DNA of 64,000 nucleotides from Variovorax sp. DXTD-1 (GTDB taxonomy: Bacteria > Pseudomonadota > Gammaproteobacteria > Burkholderiales > Burkholderiaceae_C), in contig NZ_RWKH01000021.1 of the NCBI RefSeq assembly GCF_003984625.1, positions 44,009 through 108,008 on the forward strand. The letters run 5' to 3'. The notes under the pieces were generated by a model, which was given only the letters and a program-made list of their open reading frames with translations, had not been told where the DNA came from and made no database searches. Positions within the stretch are counted from its first letter, which is position 1. Each line of letters begins with the position of its first letter. Positions 43,729 to 51,164 of the stretch are shown here, piece after piece. A program made the position numbers and the translations under genes.

Positions 43729-44772
43729 TCAGTCTTCAGCCACCTGCAGCACCAGCTTGCCGAAGTTCTCCCCGGCAAACAGCTTGTTGAGCGACTCGGG
43801 GAAGGTGTCGAGCCCCTTCACGATGTCTTCCTTGCTCTTCATGCGGCCGTCCTTCAGGTAGCCGGCGAGTTCCGCCACGGCAACGTGGAACCGGTCGGCA
43901 TAGTCGAACACCACAATGCCTTCCATGCGCGCGCGGTTCACCAGCAGGCTCAGGTAGTTCCTGGGGCCGGCGCCCGGCATGCTGTTGGCGTTGTTGTACT
44001 GGCTGATGGCCCCGCAGATGATCACGCGGGCCTTGCGCGCGAGCCGTGCCAGCACCGCGTCGAGGATCTCTCCGCCCACATTGTCGAAATAGATGTCGAC
44101 GCCCTTCGGGCAATGCGTCTTGAGGCCTTCGCGCACCGCGCCGGCGCCGGCCTTGTAGTCGATGCAGGCGTCGAAGCCCAGCTCGTTCACCACCCAGTCG
44201 CACTTGGCGGCACCGCCGGCAATGCCGACCACGCGGCAACCCTTGAGCTTGGCCAACTGGCCCACCGTTTGCCCCACGGCGCCGGCCGCGCCGGAAACCA
44301 CCACGGTTTCACCCGGCTTGGGCTGGCCCACGTCCATCAGGCCGAAGTAGCCGGTCATGCCCGGCATGCCGAGCACGTTGAGCCATTGGGTGATGGTGCC
44401 GACATTCAGGTCGATCTTCACCAAGCCGTTGCGCTTGATCTGATCTTGCGGAATGAGGATGTATTCCTGCACGCCGAGCGTGCCGTAGACCGCCTCGCCC
44501 ACCGCGAACTGCGGGTTCTTCGACGCAACCACGCGGCCGACGCCTCCGGCGCGCATCACCTCGTCGATGGCCACGGGCGCGATATAGCTCTTGGCATCGT
44601 TGAGCCAGCCGCGCATGGCCGGGTCGAGCGACAGCGACAGCGTCTTGACCAGCACGCCGCCTTCGGCCGGCTCACCGACGGGTTCGGTGGTGAACTTCCA
44701 GTTCTCGCGCGTGGCCGCGCCTTCGGGGCGCTTGGCAAGGCGAACCTGGTGGTTGGTAAGTGGGCTGCTCAT
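43729..44772 (-). CDS. NADP-dependent medium-chain reductase (CurA/PTGR-like)
   Basis: A 347-residue zinc-independent member of the medium-chain dehydrogenase family. The NADPH site is VVSGAAGAVGQTVGQLAK, and the segments LSLSLDPAMRGWLND and IIPQ-type loop IPQDQIKR are typical of the curcumin/2-alkenal reductases. No zinc-binding cysteine cluster is present. It would reduce alpha,beta-unsaturated carbonyls and may detoxify reactive aldehydes. AGGAG precedes the ATG at 44772. Confidence 0.9.
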   Translation of the reverse strand: MSSPLTNHQVRLAKRPEGAATRENWKFTTEPVGEPAEGGVLVKTLSLSLDPAMRGWLNDAKSYIAPVAIDEVMRAGGVGRVVASKNPQFAVGEAVYGTLGVQEYILIPQDQIKRNGLVKIDLNVGTITQWLNVLGMPGMTGYFGLMDVGQPKPGETVVVSGAAGAVGQTVGQLAKLKGCRVVGIAGGAAKCDWVVNELGFDACIDYKAGAGAVREGLKTHCPKGVDIYFDNVGGEILDAVLARLARKARVIICGAISQYNNANSMPGAGPRNYLSLLVNRARMEGIVVFDYADRFHVAVAELAGYLKDGRMKSKEDIVKGLDTFPESLNKLFAGENFGKLVLQVAED

Positions 44773-44875
44773 GGTGTCTCCTGGATTGACGGGGGCGCTG
44801 GCACGGAGGCGCATCGTAGCGCCGCACTTCGCCCCGCTTGGTAGCGCAGGCGACACCAAAGATGCCGTGCGCGAA

Positions 44876-46270
44876 CTAGAGCCGGACGACGATCTGCAGA
44901 CCCGGATGCGCGTTGCGCACGGTCAAGGTGCCGCCGTGCGCTTCGGCAATCAGCCGGCACAGGTACATGCCCAGCCCGACACCGCCCGTGGCCCGCGCCC
45001 GCGCGCCGTCGGTGCGGTAGAACGGCTCGGTGAGCCGCTCGACCTGCGCTTCGTCGACGCCGGGCCCGTAGTCCCGCACCTCGAGCTCCACGCCCTGCAC
45101 CTTGCCGTCCACCACGGCCCGCAGCGACACGCACGGCGGCCGCGGCGCACCGGTGCTGTAGCGCAAGGCGTTGTCCAGCAGGTTGCGCACCAGCAGGCGA
45201 ATGCGCATGCGGTCGATGCCATGCGGCGGCAGGCCTTCCGCCAGGTCGAGATGCACGTTCTGCGCGCCGGCCATTTCGGCCACGATTTCGCGCACCAGCA
45301 CGGCCAGGTCGACGGGCTCGCGCTGCAGCGCCACATGCGGGCTTGCGAGGCGCTCGCTTTCGAGCAGGTCGCTGATCAGGTCGCGCATCTCGTTCAGGTC
45401 GCGCAGAAGCGCCTCGCGCTCGGCCGCCCCCTCAGGCGTGGCCGGCAGCAGCTCGGCATTGAGCCGGGCGCGCGTGAGCGGCGAACGCAGTTCGTGGCTG
45501 AGCGCGAGCAACAGGCCGCGCTTGGCGTCGAGCATGGCCTGGATGTCGTCGGCCATGGTGTTGATGCGCTCCGCAAGGTCGCCAAGGTCGTCGTTGCGGC
45601 GCACGGGAATGGGCTGCGTGAACTCGCCGCGGCCGAAGCGCTGCGCGCCCTCGCGGATATCGATCAGCGGCCGCAGCAGGCGGCTCACATAGGCATAGCC
45701 CAGCACCACGAGCAGCAGCAGCGCGCCGAGCGTGGCCCAGGCCACGGCACGCGGGGCGAGCTTCCAGAGCTTGGGCGCCCAGCCGAAGATCACGCGGTGG
45801 CCATCGGCCGTGGGGCGGATGAACCACTTGTCGTTCCACGGCTCCTCGTCGCGGTCGTGCATCCAGCCGCCGCGGCCGTTGCTGCCGCCGGGGTTGGAGT
45901 CCCAGTTGACCGTGGGCCCCACGATGCGGATGGTGATGGGCAGCCGGGCCACCAGCGCCTGCGCGCGCGCAATGTCGGGCGGCGTGCCGATCTCGGCGAC
46001 GAGCCGGTCGGCATAGTCCACCAGCATCGGCTTGGCGGCCTCGGCCCATCCGGTGGAGAAGGACCTCTTCATGCCCCCCATGAACACCACGGCCATGACC
46101 AGCGCCAGCAGCACGAACATCATCACGAGCCGGATGCGCAGCGACCGGCGCCAGCGGCGCTTGCCCTGCACCTTCTCGTGCCACTGCTCGTGCCACTGCC
46201 TGTGCAGCTCCGCGCGGCGGCATCTCATTTCATGCCACGCATTGCGCCAGCCTCTCCGGCGAGTTCTCAT
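44876..46270 (-). CDS. Sensor histidine kinase, envelope type
   Basis: A 464-residue two-component kinase. A basic, His/Trp-rich N-terminus leads to a membrane helix (about 47-67), a periplasmic domain of some 105 residues rich in Trp, Asp and Asn, a second helix (about 176-197), a HAMP linker and a HisKA domain with the phosphorylated histidine H259 in ALSHELRSPLTR. The ATPase domain has N-, G1- and G2-box sequences (NLLDNALRYS, VRDYGPGV, GGVGLGMYL). The gene overlaps the regulator gene by ATGA. The signal is probably envelope stress given the Spy-like neighbour. Confidence 0.93.
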   Translation of the reverse strand: MRTRRRGWRNAWHEMRCRRAELHRQWHEQWHEKVQGKRRWRRSLRIRLVMMFVLLALVMAVVFMGGMKRSFSTGWAEAAKPMLVDYADRLVAEIGTPPDIARAQALVARLPITIRIVGPTVNWDSNPGGSNGRGGWMHDRDEEPWNDKWFIRPTADGHRVIFGWAPKLWKLAPRAVAWATLGALLLLVVLGYAYVSRLLRPLIDIREGAQRFGRGEFTQPIPVRRNDDLGDLAERINTMADDIQAMLDAKRGLLLALSHELRSPLTRARLNAELLPATPEGAAEREALLRDLNEMRDLISDLLESERLASPHVALQREPVDLAVLVREIVAEMAGAQNVHLDLAEGLPPHGIDRMRIRLLVRNLLDNALRYSTGAPRPPCVSLRAVVDGKVQGVELEVRDYGPGVDEAQVERLTEPFYRTDGARARATGGVGLGMYLCRLIAEAHGGTLTVRNAHPGLQIVVRL

Positions 46271-46968
46271 GCGGGCTCGCTGCGCGCCACGGCCAGGGCA
46301 TAACCGGCGTTGCGAAGCGTCTTGATGCAGTCCAGCGGCTCGAGCTTCTTGCGCAAGCGGCTCACCACGATGTCGACCGCGCGCGTGTAGAGCTCGGCTT
46401 CGTGGCCGCGAAGCCGGTTCAGGATGTCGTCGCGGCTGAACACCTTGCCGGGCTCGGCCGCGAGCAGCGCAAGCAGTTCGAACTCGGTGCCGGTCAGTTC
46501 CACGCGCTCGCCGTGGCGAAGCACCTGGCGCCGGTCGAGGTCGATCGACAGGCCGTCGAACACGCGGTGCTGCGCGCCGTTGCCATTAGGCGCAGCAGGC
46601 GTCGTGCTGCGCTGGCGCCGCAGGATGGTCTGCACGCGCGCCACCAGTTCGCGCGGCTCGAAGGGCTTGGGCACGTAGTCGTCGGCGCCAAGCTCCAGGC
46701 CGACCACCCGGTCCATCACCTCGCCGCGCGCGGTGAGCATCACGATGGGAATGTCGTTTTCCTTGCGGATCTCGCGGCACAGTGCAAAGCCGTCCATCTC
46801 GGGGAGCATCACGTCGAGGATCGCCGCGTCGTAGTGGCCCGCACGCAGCATGGCCAGCCCTTCGCTCGGGCGGGCGGCACTTTCGAGCGTGCAGCCGAAG
46901 CGTGCGAAGTAGGTGGTCAGCGGCGCGGCGAGGTGTTCGTCGTCGTCGATCAGCAGGATGCGCGGCAT
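46267..46968 (-). CDS. OmpR-family response regulator
   Basis: A 233-residue regulator. The receiver domain has the acidic pocket D8-D10, the phosphorylation site D52 and K101; the C-terminal winged helix (residues 135-230) is of the OmpR/PhoB type, with ELTGTEFELLALLA and the recognition helix VDIVVSRLRKKL. The ATG at 46968 is chosen because it begins with MPRILLIDDD, the family start; the open frame extends upstream. It is paired with the kinase and preceded by the membrane and Spy-like genes. Confidence 0.94.
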   Translation of the reverse strand: MPRILLIDDDEHLAAPLTTYFARFGCTLESAARPSEGLAMLRAGHYDAAILDVMLPEMDGFALCREIRKENDIPIVMLTARGEVMDRVVGLELGADDYVPKPFEPRELVARVQTILRRQRSTTPAAPNGNGAQHRVFDGLSIDLDRRQVLRHGERVELTGTEFELLALLAAEPGKVFSRDDILNRLRGHEAELYTRAVDIVVSRLRKKLEPLDCIKTLRNAGYALAVARSEPA

Positions 46969-47086
46969 GGCGGGATTGTGCCTCCTGGCGAACAATTGGC
47001 TGACGATCAGGCCTGCGGGCATCGCACCGCCGCTGTCGTCGTTTCTGTTTGCATTGCCAGCGGTGGTGCGCGCCATCGTGTGGGCC

Positions 47087-47581
47087 TCACCACGGATCGG
47101 CCCGCCCGATGCGGCCCAGGTGCGTGGCGCCAAAGTCGGAGCCGTACTTGAGCCCGTAGCCGAGCGCCCGGTCCAGGCCGATGTGCGCGCACCAGATCAG
47201 GCCGCCGGCCACGGCCCATGGCATCGCGGCCAGCACACCGAGCACCAGCAACGCCACCGCGCCGGCGTACGAATGGGCCGCGTTGTAGAGCGCCGCGCCC
47301 ACGCGCGGGCCCGCAACGTACCCGAGCACCGCGAGGTCGGGCGCGAGCAGCAACAGCGCGAACATGCCCCAGCCCGCGCCGAACTGCGCGTAGGCCGCCA
47401 CCGCCGCGGCCAGCACGACCGCGCCTTCTAACCGCAGCAGCGTGCGCACGCCGCCCGAAACCGCCTGTTCGCGAGACACCGCGGAACCAGCTTCGCCGGC
47501 CCACAGATGCAGCCACTTGGAAGGAGCTTGGCGAGGCGACACGAAGTGCGTGAAGAGCGAGGGTGAATCAAGCTCAGCCAC
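47087..47581 (-). CDS. DUF4260 membrane protein
   Basis: A 164-residue protein with three or four hydrophobic segments. The DUF4260 pattern is present: LRLEGAVVLAAAVAAYAQFG, LLLLAPDLAVLGYVAGPRVGA, YNAAHSY and IWCAHIGLDRALGYGLKYGSDFGATHLGRIG. The first 45 residues, before LRLEG, lie outside the family and are encoded partly by a repeat that recurs at 48577-48596. The true start may therefore be a later GTG. It overlaps the Spy-like gene by eight bases. Function is unknown. Confidence 0.82.
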   Translation of the reverse strand: MAELDSPSLFTHFVSPRQAPSKWLHLWAGEAGSAVSREQAVSGGVRTLLRLEGAVVLAAAVAAYAQFGAGWGMFALLLLAPDLAVLGYVAGPRVGAALYNAAHSYAGAVALLVLGVLAAMPWAVAGGLIWCAHIGLDRALGYGLKYGSDFGATHLGRIGRADPW

Positions 47582-48041
47582 GATGGCCCCAACGGCGGCC
47601 GCCGCGATCCATGAAGTCGCGCACCTTCTGTTGCTGCGCGGCGTTCAGGCTGTCGAAGAAATCAGCGGCGGCGGCGATGATTTCCGGACTGCCGTTGCGC
47701 ACGGCCGTGGTCTTCTCGTCGACGAGCCGCGCCGCACCGGCCTGGTCGAGCTTGTTGCCCGCAAACAGCGCCTTGAACTGCGAACGCGGATCTCCCGCGC
47801 CGCCTGCGCCGCGCATGGCTTGGCGCTGCGCCTGCAGCTTCTCGGCCAGCACGGTGAGCTTCTGCTTTTGCGTGGCATCGAGTTCCAGCTTGCTGCCGAC
47901 ACGCTCGACTATCTTGGTGCGGAACTCGGCGCTGTCGCCGCTGCCCCAGCCGTGCCGGTGGCCGGCGCAGCCGGCAATGCTGCCAGCCACGACTGCAAGG
48001 CCGGCAAAACCGAAGAGAGTGCGTTTGATCCAGTGTTTCAT
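47574..48041 (-). CDS. Spy/CpxP-like periplasmic protein
   Basis: A 155-residue lipoprotein (lipobox IAGC, cysteine 25). The helical body has two LTxxQ-like motifs, LDATQKQKL and LNAAQQQKV, which define the family of periplasmic chaperones that includes Spy and CpxP. It is rich in Gln and Ala and ends in an Arg/Gly/His tail. CpxP-type proteins bind misfolded proteins and restrain a sensor kinase. Its position directly before a DUF4260 gene, a response regulator and a kinase fits such a role, which remains inference. Confidence 0.85.
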   Translation of the reverse strand: MKHWIKRTLFGFAGLAVVAGSIAGCAGHRHGWGSGDSAEFRTKIVERVGSKLELDATQKQKLTVLAEKLQAQRQAMRGAGGAGDPRSQFKALFAGNKLDQAGAARLVDEKTTAVRNGSPEIIAAAADFFDSLNAAQQQKVRDFMDRGGRRWGHRG

Positions 48042-48083
48042 GATGTTCCTTGCGGGCCCCAGGGGATGCCCAGCGGCGGGGTC

Positions 48084-48455
48084 TTAAAGCTTGTTGCTGT
48101 TGCCGGCGGCTGCGGCACGCGCATCGAGCGGGTTCTGCAGGGTGGAGATGACCTTGCTGTTCACGCGCGAGCCCGAGGTCACGTTCTGGTCGGGTGCAGC
48201 GGCGGTGCGCATGGCTTCGAAGACAACGCCGGCGCGGTCCCTCGACGTGGCCATGGTCTCGGCGCCGCGCGAGCCGCGCACCACGTTCTGGTCGGGTGCC
48301 GAAGCCGTGCGCACCGCTTCGGCGTTGACTTCGGCGCGGCTCTTGGCCGAGGCGAGCGGCTGGACGCCTTCGTAGGTTTCAGCCTTGGCGCCGGCGGCGG
48401 CGAGCAAAGCGAAGGAGCCGACAGTGACGATCTGGGTGAGGGAGAGAGCTTTCAT
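48084..48455 (-). CDS. Small exported protein with duplicated motif (DUF4148-like)
   Basis: A 123-residue protein with a signal peptide (cleavage near GAKAETY, residue 25). Its mature part contains the motif AxxxxEAxRTAxAPDQNVxxGSR twice (about 39-60 and 73-96). SRAEVNAEAVR is the usual start of the DUF4148 group. A ribosome-binding site AAAGG precedes the ATG at 48455. It lies 42 bases before the Spy-like gene and may head that operon. Function is unknown. Confidence 0.78.
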   Translation of the reverse strand: MKALSLTQIVTVGSFALLAAAGAKAETYEGVQPLASAKSRAEVNAEAVRTASAPDQNVVRGSRGAETMATSRDRAGVVFEAMRTAAAPDQNVTSGSRVNSKVISTLQNPLDARAAAAGNSNKL

Positions 48456-48526
48456 GATCAGGCCTTTCTGTTGTGGAAGAGGAGACCTGATGGTGCTTGC
48501 CGCGGCGCGACAAGTCCTTTCACCGG

Positions 48527-48552
48527 AGTTTCGGCATGTTTCGTTATGTTTC
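48527..48552. promoter_or_regulatory. Three phased GTTTCG direct repeats (candidate OmpR-family operator)
   Basis: GTTTCG occurs at 48527-48532, 48537-48542 and 48547-48552, exactly 10 bases apart, so all three face the same side of the helix. They lie 72-97 bases upstream of the small exported protein gene. OmpR-family regulators bind such direct repeats, and one is encoded downstream in the same direction. Confidence 0.6.
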
Positions 48553-48563
48553 GCTAAAGGATT

Positions 48564-48668
48564 GGCTCGCCCCCAGGCTTCGCGCACTTCGTGTCGCTTC
48601 TCCCTCCCCCTACCGGGGGCAACACCAGAGGCCCGGCAAAGCCGGTTCCTCGGTGTTTCTGGAGGAAG
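48564..48668. repeat. GC-rich intergenic repeat of a second type (copy D), with hairpin after ptsI
   Basis: It contains a 20-base block (48577-48596) that recurs inverted with one mismatch at 47537-47556, and a CTCCCTCCCC block shared with the repeats of the ligase cluster. A long hairpin at 48621-48657 lies 23 bases after the ptsI stop and may act as its terminator, though no T run follows. Confidence 0.7.
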
Positions 48669-48680
48669 ACCGCGCGCGGC

Positions 48681-50474
48681 TCAGCCTGCCAAGGCCGCTC
48701 CCGGGTCGTCCGACTCGAGCACGCCCTTGGCCCAGGCTTCGAGCTTGCCGGTGTCGGCGCGCAGCACTTCCTGCTTGACCGCGAGGATGCGCGAGGGATG
48801 CATCGAGAAGCTGCGCAATCCAAGCCCGAGCAGGAGCCGCGTGAAGGCCACGTCGCCGGCCATTTCGCCGCACACGGCCACGCCCTTGCCTTGGCTGCGG
48901 CATTCGGCAATCGTGTCGGCCACGAGCTTCAGCACTGCCGGGTGGGCAGGGTCGTAGAGATGGGCCACGGCCTCGTCGGCGCGGTCGATGGCCAGCGTGT
49001 ACTGGATCAGGTCGTTGGTGCCGATCGACAAAAAGTCGAAGTACTTGAGAAAGGTCTTGAGCGTGAGCGCGGCGGCGGGAATCTCGATCATCGCGCCGAG
49101 CTTGACCTTGCCGTACACGGCGCCGCGGTTGTCGAGCTCGGTGCGCGCAAATTCGATCAGCGAGAGCGTCTGGCGGATCTCGCTGGCATGCGCGAGCATC
49201 GGGATCAGCAGGTGGATTTCGCCGTGCGCCGCCGCACGAAGAATGGCGCGCAGCTGCGTGAGGAACATCGCCGGATCGGCCAGGCTCCAGCGAATGGCAC
49301 GCAAGCCCAGTGCGGGGTTCAGGTGCTCCTGCTTGATGCCCGCCTTGCCGTCGAGCGGCTTGTCGGCGCCCACGTCGATGGTGCGAATGGTGACCGGCAT
49401 GCCCTGCATGCCCTCGACCGCGCGCTTGTAAGCTTGGTATTGCTCTTCTTCGTCGGGCAGGCGGGTCTGGCGCTGCGACTCGCGGCCCATGAAAAGAAAC
49501 TCGCTGCGAAACAGCCCGACACCGACCGCCCCGGCCTTCATGGCGCCCACGGTGTCCTCGGGCATCTCGATGTTGGCGAGCAGCTCGACGCGCTGGCCGT
49601 CGAGGGTCACCGCGGGCTTGTGGCGCAGGCGCGCGAGCCGGCCGCGCTCGAGGTCGCCCTGGCGCTGCTTGAAGCCGTACTCCGCCAGGATGATGGGCGA
49701 AGGATCGACGATCACCACGCCGGCATCGCCGTCGATGATCACCCAATCGTCCTGGCGCACCAGCTGGCTCGCGGTGCGCGCGCCCACCACGGCCGGAATG
49801 TCCATGCTGCGCGCGACGATGGCCGTGTGCGAGGTGCGCCCGCCCACGTCGGTCACGAAACCGGCGAACACGCTCTTCTTGAACTGGAGCATGTCGGCCG
49901 GTGACAGGTCGTGCGCAATCAGCACCAGCGGCGCGTCGATGCCGTCGCCCGCGGTCGGGTCGTCGTCGTCCTCGGCGGCGGGGCGCTTGCGGCGCGGCGG
50001 GCTCGGCGCGAGCACCGCGGCCGTGCCCTTCATGCGGTGCAGCAGCCGCTCGACCACCTGTTCGAGGTCGGCCTTGCGCTCGCGCAGGTACTCGTCCTCC
50101 ATCTCGTCGAACTGGCGCGCGATGATTTCGAGCTGCGTGGTCAGCGCCCACTCGGCGTTGTAGAGGCGGTCGGTAATCCAGTGCTTCACGCCACCGGTGA
50201 GCGCCTCGTCCTGCAGCAGCATCTGGTGCACTTCGAGCAGGGCCGCAAGCTCGTGCGGCGCGTCGTTGGGGCCCATCTGCGCGACGCTGGTCTGCAGCTT
50301 GGCGAGCTCGTCGGCCACCGCGTTGCGCGCCGTACGGACGCGATCGATCTCGGTCTCGATCTCTTCGGGCTTGATGAAGTAGTGGGCCACGTCGATGCGG
50401 CTCGACACCACCAGCACCGCGCGGCCGATGGCAATGCCACGGGCGACGGGGAGACCGTGGACTGCGAAGGTCAT
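48681..50474 (-). CDS. ptsI: PTS enzyme I (phosphoenolpyruvate-protein phosphotransferase)
   Basis: A 597-residue enzyme that takes phosphate from phosphoenolpyruvate and passes it to HPr. The phosphorylated histidine is H216 in GGRTSHTAI, the PEP-binding region includes FRSEFLFMGR, and the proton-donor cysteine lies in VAVCGEMAGD. It is about 20 residues longer than usual because of a charged insertion (residues 158-180, PSPPRRKRPAAEDDDD) between helices of the HPr-binding domain and the histidine domain. ATG overlaps the ptsH stop. No sugar-specific IIB/IIC gene lies nearby, so a regulatory role is likely. Confidence 0.95.
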   Translation of the reverse strand: MTFAVHGLPVARGIAIGRAVLVVSSRIDVAHYFIKPEEIETEIDRVRTARNAVADELAKLQTSVAQMGPNDAPHELAALLEVHQMLLQDEALTGGVKHWITDRLYNAEWALTTQLEIIARQFDEMEDEYLRERKADLEQVVERLLHRMKGTAAVLAPSPPRRKRPAAEDDDDPTAGDGIDAPLVLIAHDLSPADMLQFKKSVFAGFVTDVGGRTSHTAIVARSMDIPAVVGARTASQLVRQDDWVIIDGDAGVVIVDPSPIILAEYGFKQRQGDLERGRLARLRHKPAVTLDGQRVELLANIEMPEDTVGAMKAGAVGVGLFRSEFLFMGRESQRQTRLPDEEEQYQAYKRAVEGMQGMPVTIRTIDVGADKPLDGKAGIKQEHLNPALGLRAIRWSLADPAMFLTQLRAILRAAAHGEIHLLIPMLAHASEIRQTLSLIEFARTELDNRGAVYGKVKLGAMIEIPAAALTLKTFLKYFDFLSIGTNDLIQYTLAIDRADEAVAHLYDPAHPAVLKLVADTIAECRSQGKGVAVCGEMAGDVAFTRLLLGLGLRSFSMHPSRILAVKQEVLRADTGKLEAWAKGVLESDDPGAALAG

Positions 50475-50740
50475 TCGCCTTCGCCGAACTTGTCGTTCAT
50501 CAGCTGGACGATGGCGTCCATGGCCTCTTCCTCCTGCTCGCCGTTGGTTTCGAGCTCGACCGTGGAGCCGAGCCCGGCGGCGAGCATCATGACGCCCATG
50601 ATGCTCTTGGCATTGATGCGGCGGTCGCCGCGCGAGAGCCACACCTCGCAGGGAAAGCTGCCTGCGAGCTTGGTGAGCTTGGCGGATGCGCGTGCATGCA
50701 AGCCCAGCTTATTGCTGATGGTCACGGATTTCTTGATCAC
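50471..50740 (-). CDS. ptsH: PTS phosphocarrier protein HPr
   Basis: An 89-residue carrier. The active histidine is H15 in KLGLHARA and the regulatory serine S46 in AKSIMGVM, so phosphorylation by HPr kinase is possible; that kinase is not in this window. The GTG start at 50740 matches the usual N-terminus (IKKSVTISN). It overlaps the EIIA gene by 32 bases and the ptsI gene by four. Confidence 0.95.
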   Translation of the reverse strand: MIKKSVTISNKLGLHARASAKLTKLAGSFPCEVWLSRGDRRINAKSIMGVMMLAAGLGSTVELETNGEQEEEAMDAIVQLMNDKFGEGE

Positions 50741-51164
50741 TGTGCTTTCTCTTCGCCTGGTTCTGGGGTGCGGCCACCGCCACCTGCATGACACCGGCCG
50801 TGCCGCCCGCGATGGCGCGCTGCACCAGCGTTTCGAGCGGCTCGTGGCGATAGGTTACCGCCCGCAGCAGCATCGGCAGGTTGACGCCCGCCACCAGCCG
50901 CGAGCGGACGCCGTCCACCAGCTTCTGGGCCACGTTGCAGGGCGTTGCGCCGAATACGTCGGCCAGCACCAGCACCTGCGAGCGCGGGGTATTGAGCTGC
51001 TGCTCGAGCGTGATGCGGGCCGCGGCCAGCGTTTCTTCGGGCGACACGTTGGGCAGCACGTCGAGAGCGACCACGGCTTGCTCGCAATCGGGGAACACAT
51101 GCAACGCGCACCGCCGCAGCGCCTGCGCGAACGGTGAGTGGGCAATGATGAGAATGCTGTTCAT
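50709..51164 (-). CDS. PTS mannose-family EIIA
   Basis: A 151-residue cytoplasmic EIIA of the mannose/sorbose type. The phosphorylated histidine is H9 in IIAHSPFA. LADVFGATPCNVAQKLV is the conserved dimer region. It accepts phosphate from HPr but no partner IIB, IIC or IID is encoded near, as in the regulatory PTS of many betaproteobacteria. Its ATG overlaps the stop of the MFS gene. Confidence 0.92.
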   Translation of the reverse strand: MNSILIIAHSPFAQALRRCALHVFPDCEQAVVALDVLPNVSPEETLAAARITLEQQLNTPRSQVLVLADVFGATPCNVAQKLVDGVRSRLVAGVNLPMLLRAVTYRHEPLETLVQRAIAGGTAGVMQVAVAAPQNQAKRKHSDQEIRDHQQ

